Positions 53,787 to 62,327 of a stretch of 64,000 nucleotides of DNA are shown here, in pieces (the first letter of the stretch is position 1; each line of letters starts with the position of its first letter). The notes below the pieces were generated by a model that saw nothing but the letters and a program-made list of their open reading frames with translations, did not search any database and was not told where the DNA came from. The translations under genes were made by a program, and so were the position numbers. The stretch is from the NCBI RefSeq assembly GCF_002879885.1, contig NZ_PNYA01000013.1, positions 122,668 through 186,667 of the forward strand, given 5' to 3'. This stretch comes from Trinickia dabaoshanensis. Its GTDB lineage: Bacteria; Pseudomonadota; Gammaproteobacteria; Burkholderiales; Burkholderiaceae.

Positions 53787-54476
53787 ATGTTTCTTCAAGG
53801 CTACGGCCCGCTGATCCTCGCCGGCACTTGGCAGACCGTCAAGCTCTCGCTGCTGTCGCTCGCGCTGGCCTTCGTGCTGGGCCTCGTCGGCGCAGCGGCG
53901 AAGCTTTCGAAAAACCGTCTGTCGAGCGGCATCGGCACGGTGTACACCACGCTCGTGCGCGGCGTGCCCGATCTCGTGTTGATGCTCCTGCTGTTCTACA
54001 GCATCCAGATTTGGCTGAACAACCTGACCGATCTGGTGGGCTGGGACGAAATCGATATCGACCCGTTCGTGGCCGGCGTCATCGTGCTCGGGTTCATTTA
54101 CGGGGCGTATTTCACCGAAACGTTCCGGGGTGCGTTTCTTTCCGTGCCGCGCGGGCAGCTCGAAGCGGGTGCCGCTTACGGCATGACGAGCTGGCAGACG
54201 TTCTCGCGAATCATGTTTCCGCAGATGATGCGTTTCGCGCTGCCGGGGATCGGCAACAACTGGCAAGTGATGGTCAAGGCCACCGCGCTGGTGTCGATCA
54301 TCGGCCTGGCCGATGTGGTCAAGGCCTCCCAGGACGCCGGCAAAGGCACGTTGCGCTTTTTCTTTTTCACGTTGATCGCGGGTGCGATCTATCTCGCGAT
54401 CACGACGATTTCGAATGTCGTACTGCTTTGGCTCGAGAAGCGGTATTCGATCGGCGTGCGTAAAGCCGAGCTATAA
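53787..54476 (+). CDS. hisQ: histidine/polar amino acid ABC permease HisQ-like
   Basis: A 229-residue inner-membrane subunit with five helices and the HisMQ/GlnP EAA loop (GQLEAGAAYGMTSWQTFSRIMFPQ). The start FLQGYGPLILAGTWQT and C-terminal signature match HisQ. It partners with the next permease and the ATPase to import basic amino acids. The ATG at 53787 is used; the longer open frame upstream is not family-like. It begins the hisQMP operon. Confidence 0.9.
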   Translation: MFLQGYGPLILAGTWQTVKLSLLSLALAFVLGLVGAAAKLSKNRLSSGIGTVYTTLVRGVPDLVLMLLLFYSIQIWLNNLTDLVGWDEIDIDPFVAGVIVLGFIYGAYFTETFRGAFLSVPRGQLEAGAAYGMTSWQTFSRIMFPQMMRFALPGIGNNWQVMVKATALVSIIGLADVVKASQDAGKGTLRFFFFTLIAGAIYLAITTISNVVLLWLEKRYSIGVRKAEL

Positions 54477-54494
54477 GGTCAGTCCAACCCCACC

Positions 54495-55208
54495 ATGATC
54501 GAGCTGATTCACGACTACTGGCGCAATTACCTTTTCACCGACGGCTATCAGACGACCGGCCTTGCCATCACCATGTGGCTGCTCGTCGTATCGATCGGCA
54601 TCGGCTTTTGTTTGTCGGTGCCGCTTGCGTGCGCGCGGGTTTCGCGGAACAAGGCCGTTTCGGGCGCTGTTTGGCTCTACACGTATATTTTTCGCGGGAC
54701 ACCGCTCTACGTGCAGTTGCTGCTCTGCTACACGGGTCTGTATAGCCTCGAGGTGGTGCGCAATCACGAATTGTTGAATGCGTTCTTCCGGCAAGGGATG
54801 AACTGCACGCTGCTCGCGTTCACGCTCAATACCTGCGCTTACACGACCGAGATTTTCGCCGGCGCCATCAAGGCGACGGCGTACGGCGAAATCGAAGCGG
54901 CGCGCGCCTACGGAATGTCGACGTTCACGCTGTACCGGCGCGTGATTCTGCCCTCCGCGCTGCGGCGCGCGTTGCCGCTCTATAGCAATGAAGTCATTTT
55001 GATGCTGCATGCGACGACCGTCGCATTTACGGCCACCGTACCCGACATTTTGAAGATAGCGCGCGACGTCAATTCGGCGACCTACATGTCGTTCCAGGCG
55101 TTCGGCATCGCGGCGCTACTGTATCTCGGCATCTCGTTCGCGCTCGTCGCGCTGTTTCGCCGCGCCGAGAGGCGCTGGCTCGCCTACCTGCGCCCGCAAG
55201 GCAAGTAA
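54495..55208 (+). CDS. hisM: histidine/polar amino acid ABC permease HisM-like
   Basis: A 237-residue inner-membrane subunit, starting IELIHDYWRNYLFTDG and carrying the EAA loop GEIEAARAYGMSTFTLYRRVILPSA, typical of HisM. It forms the permease heterodimer with HisQ. It begins 18 bp after the hisQ stop and ends 3 bp before the ATPase gene, so the three genes are one operon. Confidence 0.92.
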   Translation: MIELIHDYWRNYLFTDGYQTTGLAITMWLLVVSIGIGFCLSVPLACARVSRNKAVSGAVWLYTYIFRGTPLYVQLLLCYTGLYSLEVVRNHELLNAFFRQGMNCTLLAFTLNTCAYTTEIFAGAIKATAYGEIEAARAYGMSTFTLYRRVILPSALRRALPLYSNEVILMLHATTVAFTATVPDILKIARDVNSATYMSFQAFGIAALLYLGISFALVALFRRAERRWLAYLRPQGK

Positions 55209-55211
55209 CTC

Positions 55212-55979
55212 ATGCACAAGCTTTTCATCGACGATCTGCACAAGCACTACGGCAGTAACGAAGTTCTCAAGGGCGTTTCCTTGAAGGCCAACGCCGGCGA
55301 CGTGATCAGCGTCATCGGCTCGTCGGGCTCGGGCAAGAGCACGATGCTTCGCTGCATCAACTTCCTCGAACAACCTAGCGCGGGGCGGATTTTCGTCGAC
55401 GGCGAAGAGGTGCGCACGGCTAAGGACAAGGGCGGCGGGCTGCGCGTATCCGATCAAAAGCAATTGCAGCGGATCCGTACGAAACTCTCGATGGTGTTCC
55501 AGCACTTCAACCTCTGGGCGCATATGAACGTGCTCGAGAACGTGGTGGAGGCGCCCGTGCACGTGCTCGGCATGGCGCGCAAGGAAGCCGAGGAGCGTGC
55601 GCGCATGTACCTCGAGAAAGTGGGACTCGCGCCGAGGCTCGAGAAGCAGTACCCGTCGCATTTGTCCGGCGGACAGCAACAGCGTGTGGCGATCGCGCGT
55701 GCGCTCGCGATGAACCCCGATGTGATGCTGTTCGACGAACCGACCTCCGCGCTCGATCCGGAGCTCGTCGGCGAGGTGCTCAAGGTCATGCAGAAGCTGG
55801 CCGAGGAAGGACGGACCATGATCGTCGTCACGCACGAGATGGGATTCGCGCGCAATGTGTCGAATCACGTCATGTTCCTGCACCAGGGGCGCGTGGAAGA
55901 GCAAGGCGCGCCGCAAGAGGTGTTCGGCAATACGAAGAGCGAGCGGCTGCGGCAGTTTCTGGCGGGGAGTTTGAAGTAA
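55212..55979 (+). CDS. hisP: histidine/polar amino acid ABC ATPase HisP-like
   Basis: A 255-residue ATPase with Walker [10 protein letters not shown], signature LSGGQQQR, Walker [15 protein letters not shown] and the C-terminal [10 protein letters not shown] block of HisP/GlnQ-type subunits. It powers import of basic amino acids by HisQM. No periplasmic binding protein gene is beside it, so the transporter must use a protein encoded elsewhere. The gene converges on the next gene with only 9 bp between them. Confidence 0.93.
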   Translation: MHKLFIDDLHKHYGSNEVLKGVSLKANAGDVISVIGSSGSGKSTMLRCINFLEQPSAGRIFVDGEEVRTAKDKGGGLRVSDQKQLQRIRTKLSMVFQHFNLWAHMNVLENVVEAPVHVLGMARKEAEERARMYLEKVGLAPRLEKQYPSHLSGGQQQRVAIARALAMNPDVMLFDEPTSALDPELVGEVLKVMQKLAEEGRTMIVVTHEMGFARNVSNHVMFLHQGRVEEQGAPQEVFGNTKSERLRQFLAGSLK

Positions 55980-55988
55980 GGAACGCAG

Positions 55989-56897
55989 CTACAGGAGGCT
56001 CTGCTGAAGTGGCTGCCGATGCTCGATCACCTCGACAATCATCGACTCGGTAACGAGCTTCCCGCCTTCGATTGTCTGCACCTGGCGTAAATCGACCAGA
56101 AGCACGTCACCCTTACCAAAGCGTTCGCCGGCGTCGATCTTCGCGAGAAACCGCTTGTCTTCGATCGCGACGTAGTACGTGGCGTTGCCGTCGCTCACTC
56201 GCCACTTGTTGCCGTCTTTGAACGTCAGAGACTCGATCTGCAAGAGCTTTCGAGCCGTTGCGTCGGATACGACTTCCGCATCGGCATCGCTCACGCGGGC
56301 GCTGAAAGACGGCAGGTCTTCTGTGTGGAGATCGAGCACCTTTTGACCATTCATGACGATGCCAAAGTCGTCGATTCCATCGCGCTCGAGAGGGGAGACC
56401 ACCTTTTCCAAGCTGCTGCGCACGACGCTGTTGCGATACAGTCGAACGACGTCGCGCTCAACTTCAACCGTTTCGGTCTGATTGATCCAAACGCGCGCGA
56501 TATCGCCTTTCTGTTCGATCCTGACCGGCTTGCGCCCTGCCAGGCGGAGCAAAAGCTGAATAAGCCCATAACCGGAACTAACGGTCATGCCAATCAGCGC
56601 GAGGATTCCACCAGCGTTCGAAATAGCCGCTGCGCTCGTGCCGGAAAAGATATCCCTCAGTTGCGAAACCAAGTGCTGCGTCGCAACCAAATCAACGCCG
56701 AACGATCCCGCCTTAAAGCTTGCATTGACTTGCACGCGGACATCGGCCGCGTCACCGTTGACTTCCTTGTTGACGGCGGCAAAGAGATCAGCGAAGGCGA
56801 CGAGTGCAGGCGCAAGGTCGCGAACGTCCATCCGATGCTCTTCGAGAGCCGGACCGTCGTACACGACATGGAAGCGCTCGTGGTTTGCCATTTCCAT
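55989..56897 (-). CDS. hypothetical protein with a central hydrophobic segment (302 residues)
   Basis: A 302-residue protein. An N-terminal alpha/beta part (residues about 6-75: FHVVYDGPALEEHRMDVRDLAPAL) is followed by a hydrophobic segment (about 90-118: AAAISNAGGILALIGMTVSSGYGLIQLL), then a beta-rich C-terminal half (residues about 125-290, e.g. KGDIARVWINQTETVEVERD) resembling a small barrel. I do not recognise the family. The first ATG is chosen; a second Met two codons later is equally possible. It lies beside the T6SS island but no functional link is shown. Confidence 0.6.
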   Translation of the reverse strand: MEMANHERFHVVYDGPALEEHRMDVRDLAPALVAFADLFAAVNKEVNGDAADVRVQVNASFKAGSFGVDLVATQHLVSQLRDIFSGTSAAAISNAGGILALIGMTVSSGYGLIQLLLRLAGRKPVRIEQKGDIARVWINQTETVEVERDVVRLYRNSVVRSSLEKVVSPLERDGIDDFGIVMNGQKVLDLHTEDLPSFSARVSDADAEVVSDATARKLLQIESLTFKDGNKWRVSDGNATYYVAIEDKRFLAKIDAGERFGKGDVLLVDLRQVQTIEGGKLVTESMIVEVIEHRQPLQQSLL

Positions 56898-57112
56898 AGT
56901 TTACCGCGTGATGTAAGTTCGAGGTTTAGCGTTATAGCGATGATGCGGTCATAGCCCTGGCTCAGCCGGGTGCGACCCACAAAAATCCGCTGAGCATCGG
57001 GCGGCAGCGCAACGTTCAATGATCGGCGACTGAACGGCGGATCGTGACGGCTGGCGATGAATTTCAGACGACGTCCGGCGCATCTCGCGAGGCGGCAATC
57101 AGCCGACCAACG

Positions 57113-57511
57113 TCACTTGCATCCGATGGTGGTAGCGGAGATCGGCCGCACGCTTCGTCCATCGCCACTCAAAGCGAACGCCCTCTCGCGGCATTCGGAC
57201 GGGCGATCGGCAGATCCGTCGACTCGGTATCGGACGACGAACATCGCGCTGTCAGGATGCGCCAGCAGATCGGTGATGCAGGTCCGACCGTTCCGCGTTT
57301 TCGGAAGCTCGCCGTCCGCCGTCGTTCCGCGCCGATCCTTCCTTATGTCGTATATCGTACAGTTACCACCAAGTTGAGTCTGCGCACACTCGGTCAGCAA
57401 CTGGACAACAGAGCCGGCGAAGTTCGTGAGCTCGCGCCCCTCGGCGTGGCCAGCCAGAGAAAACATTGCAGCCACTAGGCTGACCGCCCGTTTGACTTGT
57501 ATCGAAGCCAT
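57113..57511 (-). CDS. putative periplasmic immunity protein A1 (132 residues)
   Basis: A signal peptide (ASIQVKRAVSLVAAMFSLAGHA) is followed by a mature protein with four or more Cys (CAQTQLGGNC, RTC, SEC, GCK), suggesting disulfides. The first 60 residues closely match the product of the gene at 58473, and the two DNA stretches are also very similar, showing a duplication. The last gene of the presumed immunity array. Start at ATG 57511 by analogy with its paralogue (an upstream ATG at 57529 is possible). Its role as an immunity factor is inferred from position and export. Confidence 0.6.
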   Translation of the reverse strand: MASIQVKRAVSLVAAMFSLAGHAEGRELTNFAGSVVQLLTECAQTQLGGNCTIYDIRKDRRGTTADGELPKTRNGRTCITDLLAHPDSAMFVVRYRVDGSADRPSECRERAFALSGDGRSVRPISATTIGCK

Positions 57512-57540
57512 TATCTTCACAGCTTTCATTCATATCAAGG

Positions 57541-57918
57541 TCAATTTTGCCCACCGGATATGCCGAAACCGTTGGGCTGCAAGCGATGCGACCGCACCCA
57601 CCCGATGACGGCCTTTTTATCCGCTTTTGGAAAATAGACAACCGACGTGAATCCATTGTATTCGGAATAAGCGTCAACAGTATCTCCAGTGACGATGAAT
57701 ATGCCCTCCATCTTGCACGAGAAGTCCGGGGCGGAGTAAAACTGTAGCCGGCCGCCTCCCGTTACCACTCTACCGGCATCATCACCAGGGATGAACAAGC
57801 CGTTTTGGGATGCGAACGCCGCTAGCGCATCGCATTTGGTAGCTGCAATCACTCCATGGCACGCGAGCGAAATGGCCACCAAGCCGATCCATTGATATTT
57901 CCCCATCGCTCTCATCAT
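57541..57918 (-). CDS. putative periplasmic immunity protein (125 residues)
   Basis: A signal peptide (GKYQWIGLVAISLACHGVIAATKC) and a small beta-rich domain with three Cys (KCDAL, FSCKM) and an aromatic pattern YFPKADKKAVIGWVR. No recognised family. ATG choices at 57918, 57915 and 57906 exist; 57918 overlaps the preceding stop by 4 nt (ATGA), pointing to translational coupling. Small, exported and located in a run of such genes after a T6SS effector, it is best read as an immunity or accessory protein. Confidence 0.55.
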   Translation of the reverse strand: MMRAMGKYQWIGLVAISLACHGVIAATKCDALAAFASQNGLFIPGDDAGRVVTGGGRLQFYSAPDFSCKMEGIFIVTGDTVDAYSEYNGFTSVVYFPKADKKAVIGWVRSHRLQPNGFGISGGQN

Positions 57919-58439
57919 TGCAAAGCGCAATGCTTCGACGTCGATCGATATATGACACGACACATCTTGATTACCCGCCTCTTTTTTTTCAGGACGTATT
58001 TTTTTCCATCGAATCTATAAAGAACGAAAGCAGTTCGTCCGGCAGTGCCGCTGCCGATTTTTACGCTGCGCATTCCGTTTCTCTCATCACCAAGCACATC
58101 GACCGAATAGCCTCCAATACTCAGCAGAACTGAAGCAACTCCCTCTGAAACGCGGATCAACCAAATTGGCCCCAACGCAGCACCCCAGCCACAAGCGTCT
58201 GCAGTGGTTATGAAGTAAGTCGTGACGGTCGGCACGCTGGATAGCGAAATCTTTTCACCAACCATCTTGCACGATAAACTTCTAAATGCATCAAAAGAGG
58301 GGTCATTGTATACGACAGAGGTAGCAACATTACTTACGCCGTGGAGACTCTCATCTTGAACCGTTGAAGCAAAAGCAACTGAGGCGGCGCAAATCGCCGT
58401 GCCGACAATCAAAAATAACATAAAATAAATTCGCCCCAT
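57915..58439 (-). CDS. putative periplasmic immunity protein (174 residues)
   Basis: A signal peptide (GRIYFMLFLIVGTAICAASVAFAS) then a beta-rich domain with Cys in RSLSCKM, TADACGWG and MCRVIYRS near the C-terminus. No family recognised. The ATG at 58439 follows GGGGTGAGG; the alternative at 58457 is less supported. It overlaps the next gene at its stop. Same exported, small, AT-richer pattern as its neighbours, supporting one immunity operon. Confidence 0.55.
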   Translation of the reverse strand: MGRIYFMLFLIVGTAICAASVAFASTVQDESLHGVSNVATSVVYNDPSFDAFRSLSCKMVGEKISLSSVPTVTTYFITTADACGWGAALGPIWLIRVSEGVASVLLSIGGYSVDVLGDERNGMRSVKIGSGTAGRTAFVLYRFDGKKYVLKKKRRVIKMCRVIYRSTSKHCALQ

Positions 58440-58472
58440 TGCCTCACCCCAAAGCATCAGCGCAAATATTAT

Positions 58473-58736
58473 TCATAAATAAATCGTATTTCGGAATAAC
58501 CTCGGCCTCCGATATCGCTCGAGCACCATATGCGAGAACGAAATAATCTTCTTTCGGCGACTCTTCCTTACGTCGTATATCGTGCAGTTGCTACCATGTT
58601 GCGACTTCGCACACTCGGTCAGCAACTGGACATCAGAGTCGGCGAAGTTCGTGATTTCACGCACCTCGGCTTGACCAGCGAGGGGAAATATAGCGACTAC
58701 CAGGCTGGCCAGCAATCCTACTTGTATCGAACCCAT
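58473..58736 (-). CDS. putative immunity protein A2, diverged and apparently frameshifted copy of A1
   Basis: The 87-residue product matches the A1 protein over its first 58 residues or so (REITNFADSDVQLLTECAKS, GSNCTIYDVRK), including the signal peptide. After that the reading frame gives an unlikely basic tail (SRRKKIISFSHMVLERYRR). In the -1 frame from about 58545-58570 the DNA instead encodes a more protein-like continuation (EDYFVLAYGARAISEAEVIPKYD) that ends in a stop at 58444, overlapping the ribosome site of the next gene. So this copy may be a pseudogene or contain a frameshift or sequencing error. The start at 58736 follows GAGAGG. Confidence 0.55.
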   Translation of the reverse strand: MGSIQVGLLASLVVAIFPLAGQAEVREITNFADSDVQLLTECAKSQHGSNCTIYDVRKSRRKKIISFSHMVLERYRRPRLFRNTIYL

Positions 58737-58743
58737 GACCCTC

Positions 58744-59265
58744 TCAAGGATCCATATATGGAGTATGGTGCCCCACGAAGCGGTCGCCCGCTAGAAAAAA
58801 GCAAAAATTACCATTTTCGATCATGCGATGGACAATAATTGCACCGGAAATGCATACCTTGTTCGAATGGAGATTGTATTTCAATTTTCCAGCATTTTTC
58901 GCATACCCTTCCGCATCAGTCACGCCTGAATAGCCATCGATAGGCACCGGATATACCACCCCGGTTGTGACATCTATCGCAACGAGAGAATGCTGAAAAA
59001 ATGCTGGCAATCCTTCCGGGATTGAAAGGAGAATGTATTTTTCGCCAAAATCTGGCTCGCGCACGGCAATTGCACTCTTAATCGCGGTCAAATGCTTTTC
59101 ATCGCAAAAATCTACACTCGAAAATTGAAACGAGCACTCATCCCTTGGATAAGCAATTTGCACGCTGTTGTATGGATGATTCTCCGTTGAAGTAGAATTT
59201 TCACCGTAAGCACAACCGAATTCAAAAACACAGAACGCAAGCAATCCTAAAACGAGTTTTTTCAT
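58744..59265 (-). CDS. putative T6SS immunity protein next to the effector (173 residues)
   Basis: A signal peptide (MKKLVLGLLAFCVFEFGCAYG) precedes a mature region with Cys in DECSFQF, DFCDEKH, NKVCISG and NFCFFL, likely paired by disulfides in the periplasm. Its ATG overlaps the effector stop by 4 nt (ATGA), the usual arrangement for a cognate immunity gene. Nothing in the fold can be named. As the effector is predicted to attack peptidoglycan, periplasmic location fits an inhibitor. The region is AT-rich, in contrast to the effector gene. Confidence 0.65.
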   Translation of the reverse strand: MKKLVLGLLAFCVFEFGCAYGENSTSTENHPYNSVQIAYPRDECSFQFSSVDFCDEKHLTAIKSAIAVREPDFGEKYILLSIPEGLPAFFQHSLVAIDVTTGVVYPVPIDGYSGVTDAEGYAKNAGKLKYNLHSNKVCISGAIIVHRMIENGNFCFFLAGDRFVGHHTPYMDP

Positions 59266-62237
59266 AAAGCACCATTTGACCGCATTTGCTCGACCTCTTC
59301 CAGCACTGCGCGCAATTTATTAGTTGATTTCATATTGGCACCATTTTGCCCCGGCTGCTCATAATATGACATCGTTCCATCTGACACTGTACCGCCATAG
59401 TCTTTACTAATTCTGAGGCCTTTCGGCACGGCAATCGAAGCCCACTGTCTAGCTGCGGCGTACTGTGCATCATCGACAGAGCCATAGCCCTTCTTCACAA
59501 AATTCGACAAACCCGGCGTTTGATCAAACAAGAAATCCCTGTACACGCGCTCCTGCATCTGCTCATCATATTTTTCGTCGCCATTCAGACCTAATGCATT
59601 TTTTGCGGCAGCGAGCGTGGGTATGATCGTCTCATATTTCCCGGTTGTATACATACGGCCATGATCCTCCGGTGGCAGTGAGACTGACGCGAGTATTTCA
59701 TTAATAGTCTTCCCGGTGACCGTCCCGTGAGGGGCGCGGAACTGCGCGAATACCACCTTGCCGTGTTTGCCACGAGTTCCCGTATTGTATGACTCGTAGG
59801 TACCTTCCCCGAGCGATATGACGTCTCCAATTTTTTGAATTAGCGCATCGAGGCTGCTGCAAGGAGAGTAGAAATTCGCGATCACCCCCACCGGATGAAA
59901 ATGATAAACCGCCGCATCCCGCGGCAAGTCCTTCATCCCGTTCTTCACCTTGTCCCACCACCGCAGCTTCTCGATGCGCTCGAGCTCGCCTTGCCAAATG
60001 TACTTACGCTCCTTCATCAACGAAGACAGCGATTCCCACTTGCTGAGATCCCCACCCCATTCGCTTTCGTAGCGAACGACGAGATGCGACATCGCCTGCG
60101 CCACCCATCTCGTGCTCTGCGCGCGTGCCAGCTCGCTGCCCGTCACTTTCCCGTCCTTGTTCCCCAAGCGATCGACGACCTTCTCCAGCCGTTGTATCAA
60201 CGCACTCCCGTTCGCGCTCAGCGCGCTGGGCTCGAATGAATCTTTATCTCCATCGAAGAGAAGCTCCTGAACGTACAGGAATCGCTTGAACGAATCGATC
60301 AGCGGCACGCTCGTGTTGTCGATCAACTCGAACCCGGGCCATTCCCAGGCGCTTCGCTTGCGAACGAGATCGTGCCCGGTATCGCACACCCAGCCCTCGC
60401 GGCTGTTCCCCTCCGCCGTGCCCACCGTCACCTTCCACCAATGGGCGTGCTTATCGTCCTGCACCTTGGCATCCGCCCCGCGCTTATCCAATTCGCCAAG
60501 CGAATAGACCTCGTCGAATCCCGCCGCCGGCGCTTTCGCGTTCGCGACCTGCAGCGGAAAATCGCTCCATGCTTTGAACTCCGCGGGCGCAGCTCGGCCA
60601 GCCATCGCGCGCTCGACCCACACGGGCGAACCTTGGCTCGTCTCATGCGGCACAACCTTCGCATGCTTCGGATGCGGCGCATGCCCATGAGCCGCATGTT
60701 GCGGCGCCGGGGCCGGCATCTCGACCAACGTCGGCTGCACCTTGACCCACGGGCCCTCCCCCGCCTCCTTGGAAATAGGCTTGAGCACCAGCCCTTTGGC
60801 AATCGACGATTTGGGTTCAGCCACATCGACGAGCTTTGCACCGACGGCTATTTCAAGGAACGATTTTTGGTCGCCGAGTTGCTGAGCCCGCGCCTGACTC
60901 TTCTTAATGAACGCAGGCAGATCCGGACCAGCAAAGACTTCCATGTGCATCAACGGCCGCTGCCGCGTGGGCGGTACCTTGGACGCCTCGCGATACCTTT
61001 GATATTCGCCCAGGTATCCCAGGACGGAACCCGCCGCCACCGGGTATGGGGTGTCGAGGACGAAGATCGCATCGCGTGGATTGGGATCGATCAGCAGATC
61101 GAGCTGATCGATTTTCATCCAACCGGTGGACACGCGAGTATCGACCGGGTCTCCGATCGTGAGACCAACAGGATCGCCCTTGAGTACTTTTGTAATCTGC
61201 GCCCAGCCTTTATCCTTCGCAGAAACGGGGCCTAGCCGCACCTCGCTTCCCTGCGGCAGCAATCCAATCGCTTCGCCGTTCGCCGCGAGATAGACGAGCG
61301 CTCCCTTGGCGGCCACCTGCTTCGCCTTCTGCTTCCCTGGCGCGGACTGCTGATCGAAGAAACGAAACTTCTCCGGCCAACTCGTGCCCGCCGGGAACTG
61401 CACCGGATCGAGCCATTCGAGCGTCGGCGTAGTGAACGACGTGCTTTCGTTATCTGGCGCGTCGAGCCGCATCGACTCCGGTAACGAAAAATCGAACACA
61501 GTCGGCTCCAACTGCGCGTCGGTAGCGCCCGCCCCCGCGCGATAGCGCTTCTCCCCCTTCCAATACGGCATGCACTTGATCACGGATGGCGTGGCAGTGC
61601 CGGGGGTGAAGGCATCGATCGCATCCTTATAGCCTTGCCAATCGAGCAAATGCATATAGAGGCTAAAGAACGTCAGCGTTTCATCGCCAGGCGCCGACGC
61701 CGCCGTTGGCGTGGACGCCCCGCTGGCAGCCGCCGGCACGGTCGGGCTCGCTGATGCACTTGGCGCACTCGATACAGCGGTCGCGCTGGATGCCTGGCTA
61801 CTCTTGGCCGTGTCGCGCGAAGGGGCCGGAGGCAACTGCAGCTTGTGCCTAACGAGAACGAACCCCGTGGAGTACATGCAGCTCTTGCCGTCCGCGTACT
61901 TCAGCACCGGATACTGGGAATCGAGTCGATACGCTACCACCTCCCCGTCGGCGATCGCCCGCACGCCGTTCTCCTGCTTCAGGATGTGCCCGGTATTCGT
62001 GTCGAAATGAATTCCACCATGCCAAATGCCGTTCGCACCCAGCGGATAAAACCCATCCTCGGCGTTGCTGAGCGCCTCGAAATAGGAGTGCGCGTCGTTG
62101 CCGTCTTTGTCCGAAGGAGTCGTAAACGGGTAACTCCACTTCAACGGCACATAAGCCGGCGCCGGCGGCTGCTGCGGCTCGGATGGCTTTGCTGAAGCGC
62201 TCTTGTGCGCTTGATGATGGGTCTTCGTCGTGCTCAT
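59262..62237 (-). CDS. T6SS cargo effector with M23-like and lysozyme-like modules
   Basis: A 991-residue soluble protein just downstream of vgrG. Residues about 30-205 resemble an M23 endopeptidase: IWHGGIHFD at 71-79, then LYMHLL at 193-198, with an Ala/Ser-rich insert (about 140-184) between the two metal-motif positions. A central module (about 620-790) has an EF-hand-like loop (NKDGKVTGSE, 693-702) and YESEW (723-727). The C-terminal region from about 795 looks like a lysozyme-type fold with SLGEGTYESYN, where Glu811 would be catalytic, and TTGKYETIIPTL near 871. It lacks a PAAR or signal peptide, as expected for VgrG-delivered cargo. Activities are inferred from motifs, not proven. Confidence 0.75.
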   Translation of the reverse strand: MSTTKTHHQAHKSASAKPSEPQQPPAPAYVPLKWSYPFTTPSDKDGNDAHSYFEALSNAEDGFYPLGANGIWHGGIHFDTNTGHILKQENGVRAIADGEVVAYRLDSQYPVLKYADGKSCMYSTGFVLVRHKLQLPPAPSRDTAKSSQASSATAVSSAPSASASPTVPAAASGASTPTAASAPGDETLTFFSLYMHLLDWQGYKDAIDAFTPGTATPSVIKCMPYWKGEKRYRAGAGATDAQLEPTVFDFSLPESMRLDAPDNESTSFTTPTLEWLDPVQFPAGTSWPEKFRFFDQQSAPGKQKAKQVAAKGALVYLAANGEAIGLLPQGSEVRLGPVSAKDKGWAQITKVLKGDPVGLTIGDPVDTRVSTGWMKIDQLDLLIDPNPRDAIFVLDTPYPVAAGSVLGYLGEYQRYREASKVPPTRQRPLMHMEVFAGPDLPAFIKKSQARAQQLGDQKSFLEIAVGAKLVDVAEPKSSIAKGLVLKPISKEAGEGPWVKVQPTLVEMPAPAPQHAAHGHAPHPKHAKVVPHETSQGSPVWVERAMAGRAAPAEFKAWSDFPLQVANAKAPAAGFDEVYSLGELDKRGADAKVQDDKHAHWWKVTVGTAEGNSREGWVCDTGHDLVRKRSAWEWPGFELIDNTSVPLIDSFKRFLYVQELLFDGDKDSFEPSALSANGSALIQRLEKVVDRLGNKDGKVTGSELARAQSTRWVAQAMSHLVVRYESEWGGDLSKWESLSSLMKERKYIWQGELERIEKLRWWDKVKNGMKDLPRDAAVYHFHPVGVIANFYSPCSSLDALIQKIGDVISLGEGTYESYNTGTRGKHGKVVFAQFRAPHGTVTGKTINEILASVSLPPEDHGRMYTTGKYETIIPTLAAAKNALGLNGDEKYDEQMQERVYRDFLFDQTPGLSNFVKKGYGSVDDAQYAAARQWASIAVPKGLRISKDYGGTVSDGTMSYYEQPGQNGANMKSTNKLRAVLEEVEQMRSNGAL

Positions 62238-62327
62238 GACTCTTCTTCAATCTTCTCGTTAGCAGGTAGGTCCTTTGACACTGCCGTTGCGGTGCGACGA
62301 CCCGGCGCGATCAGCTAGCCGAATCGG

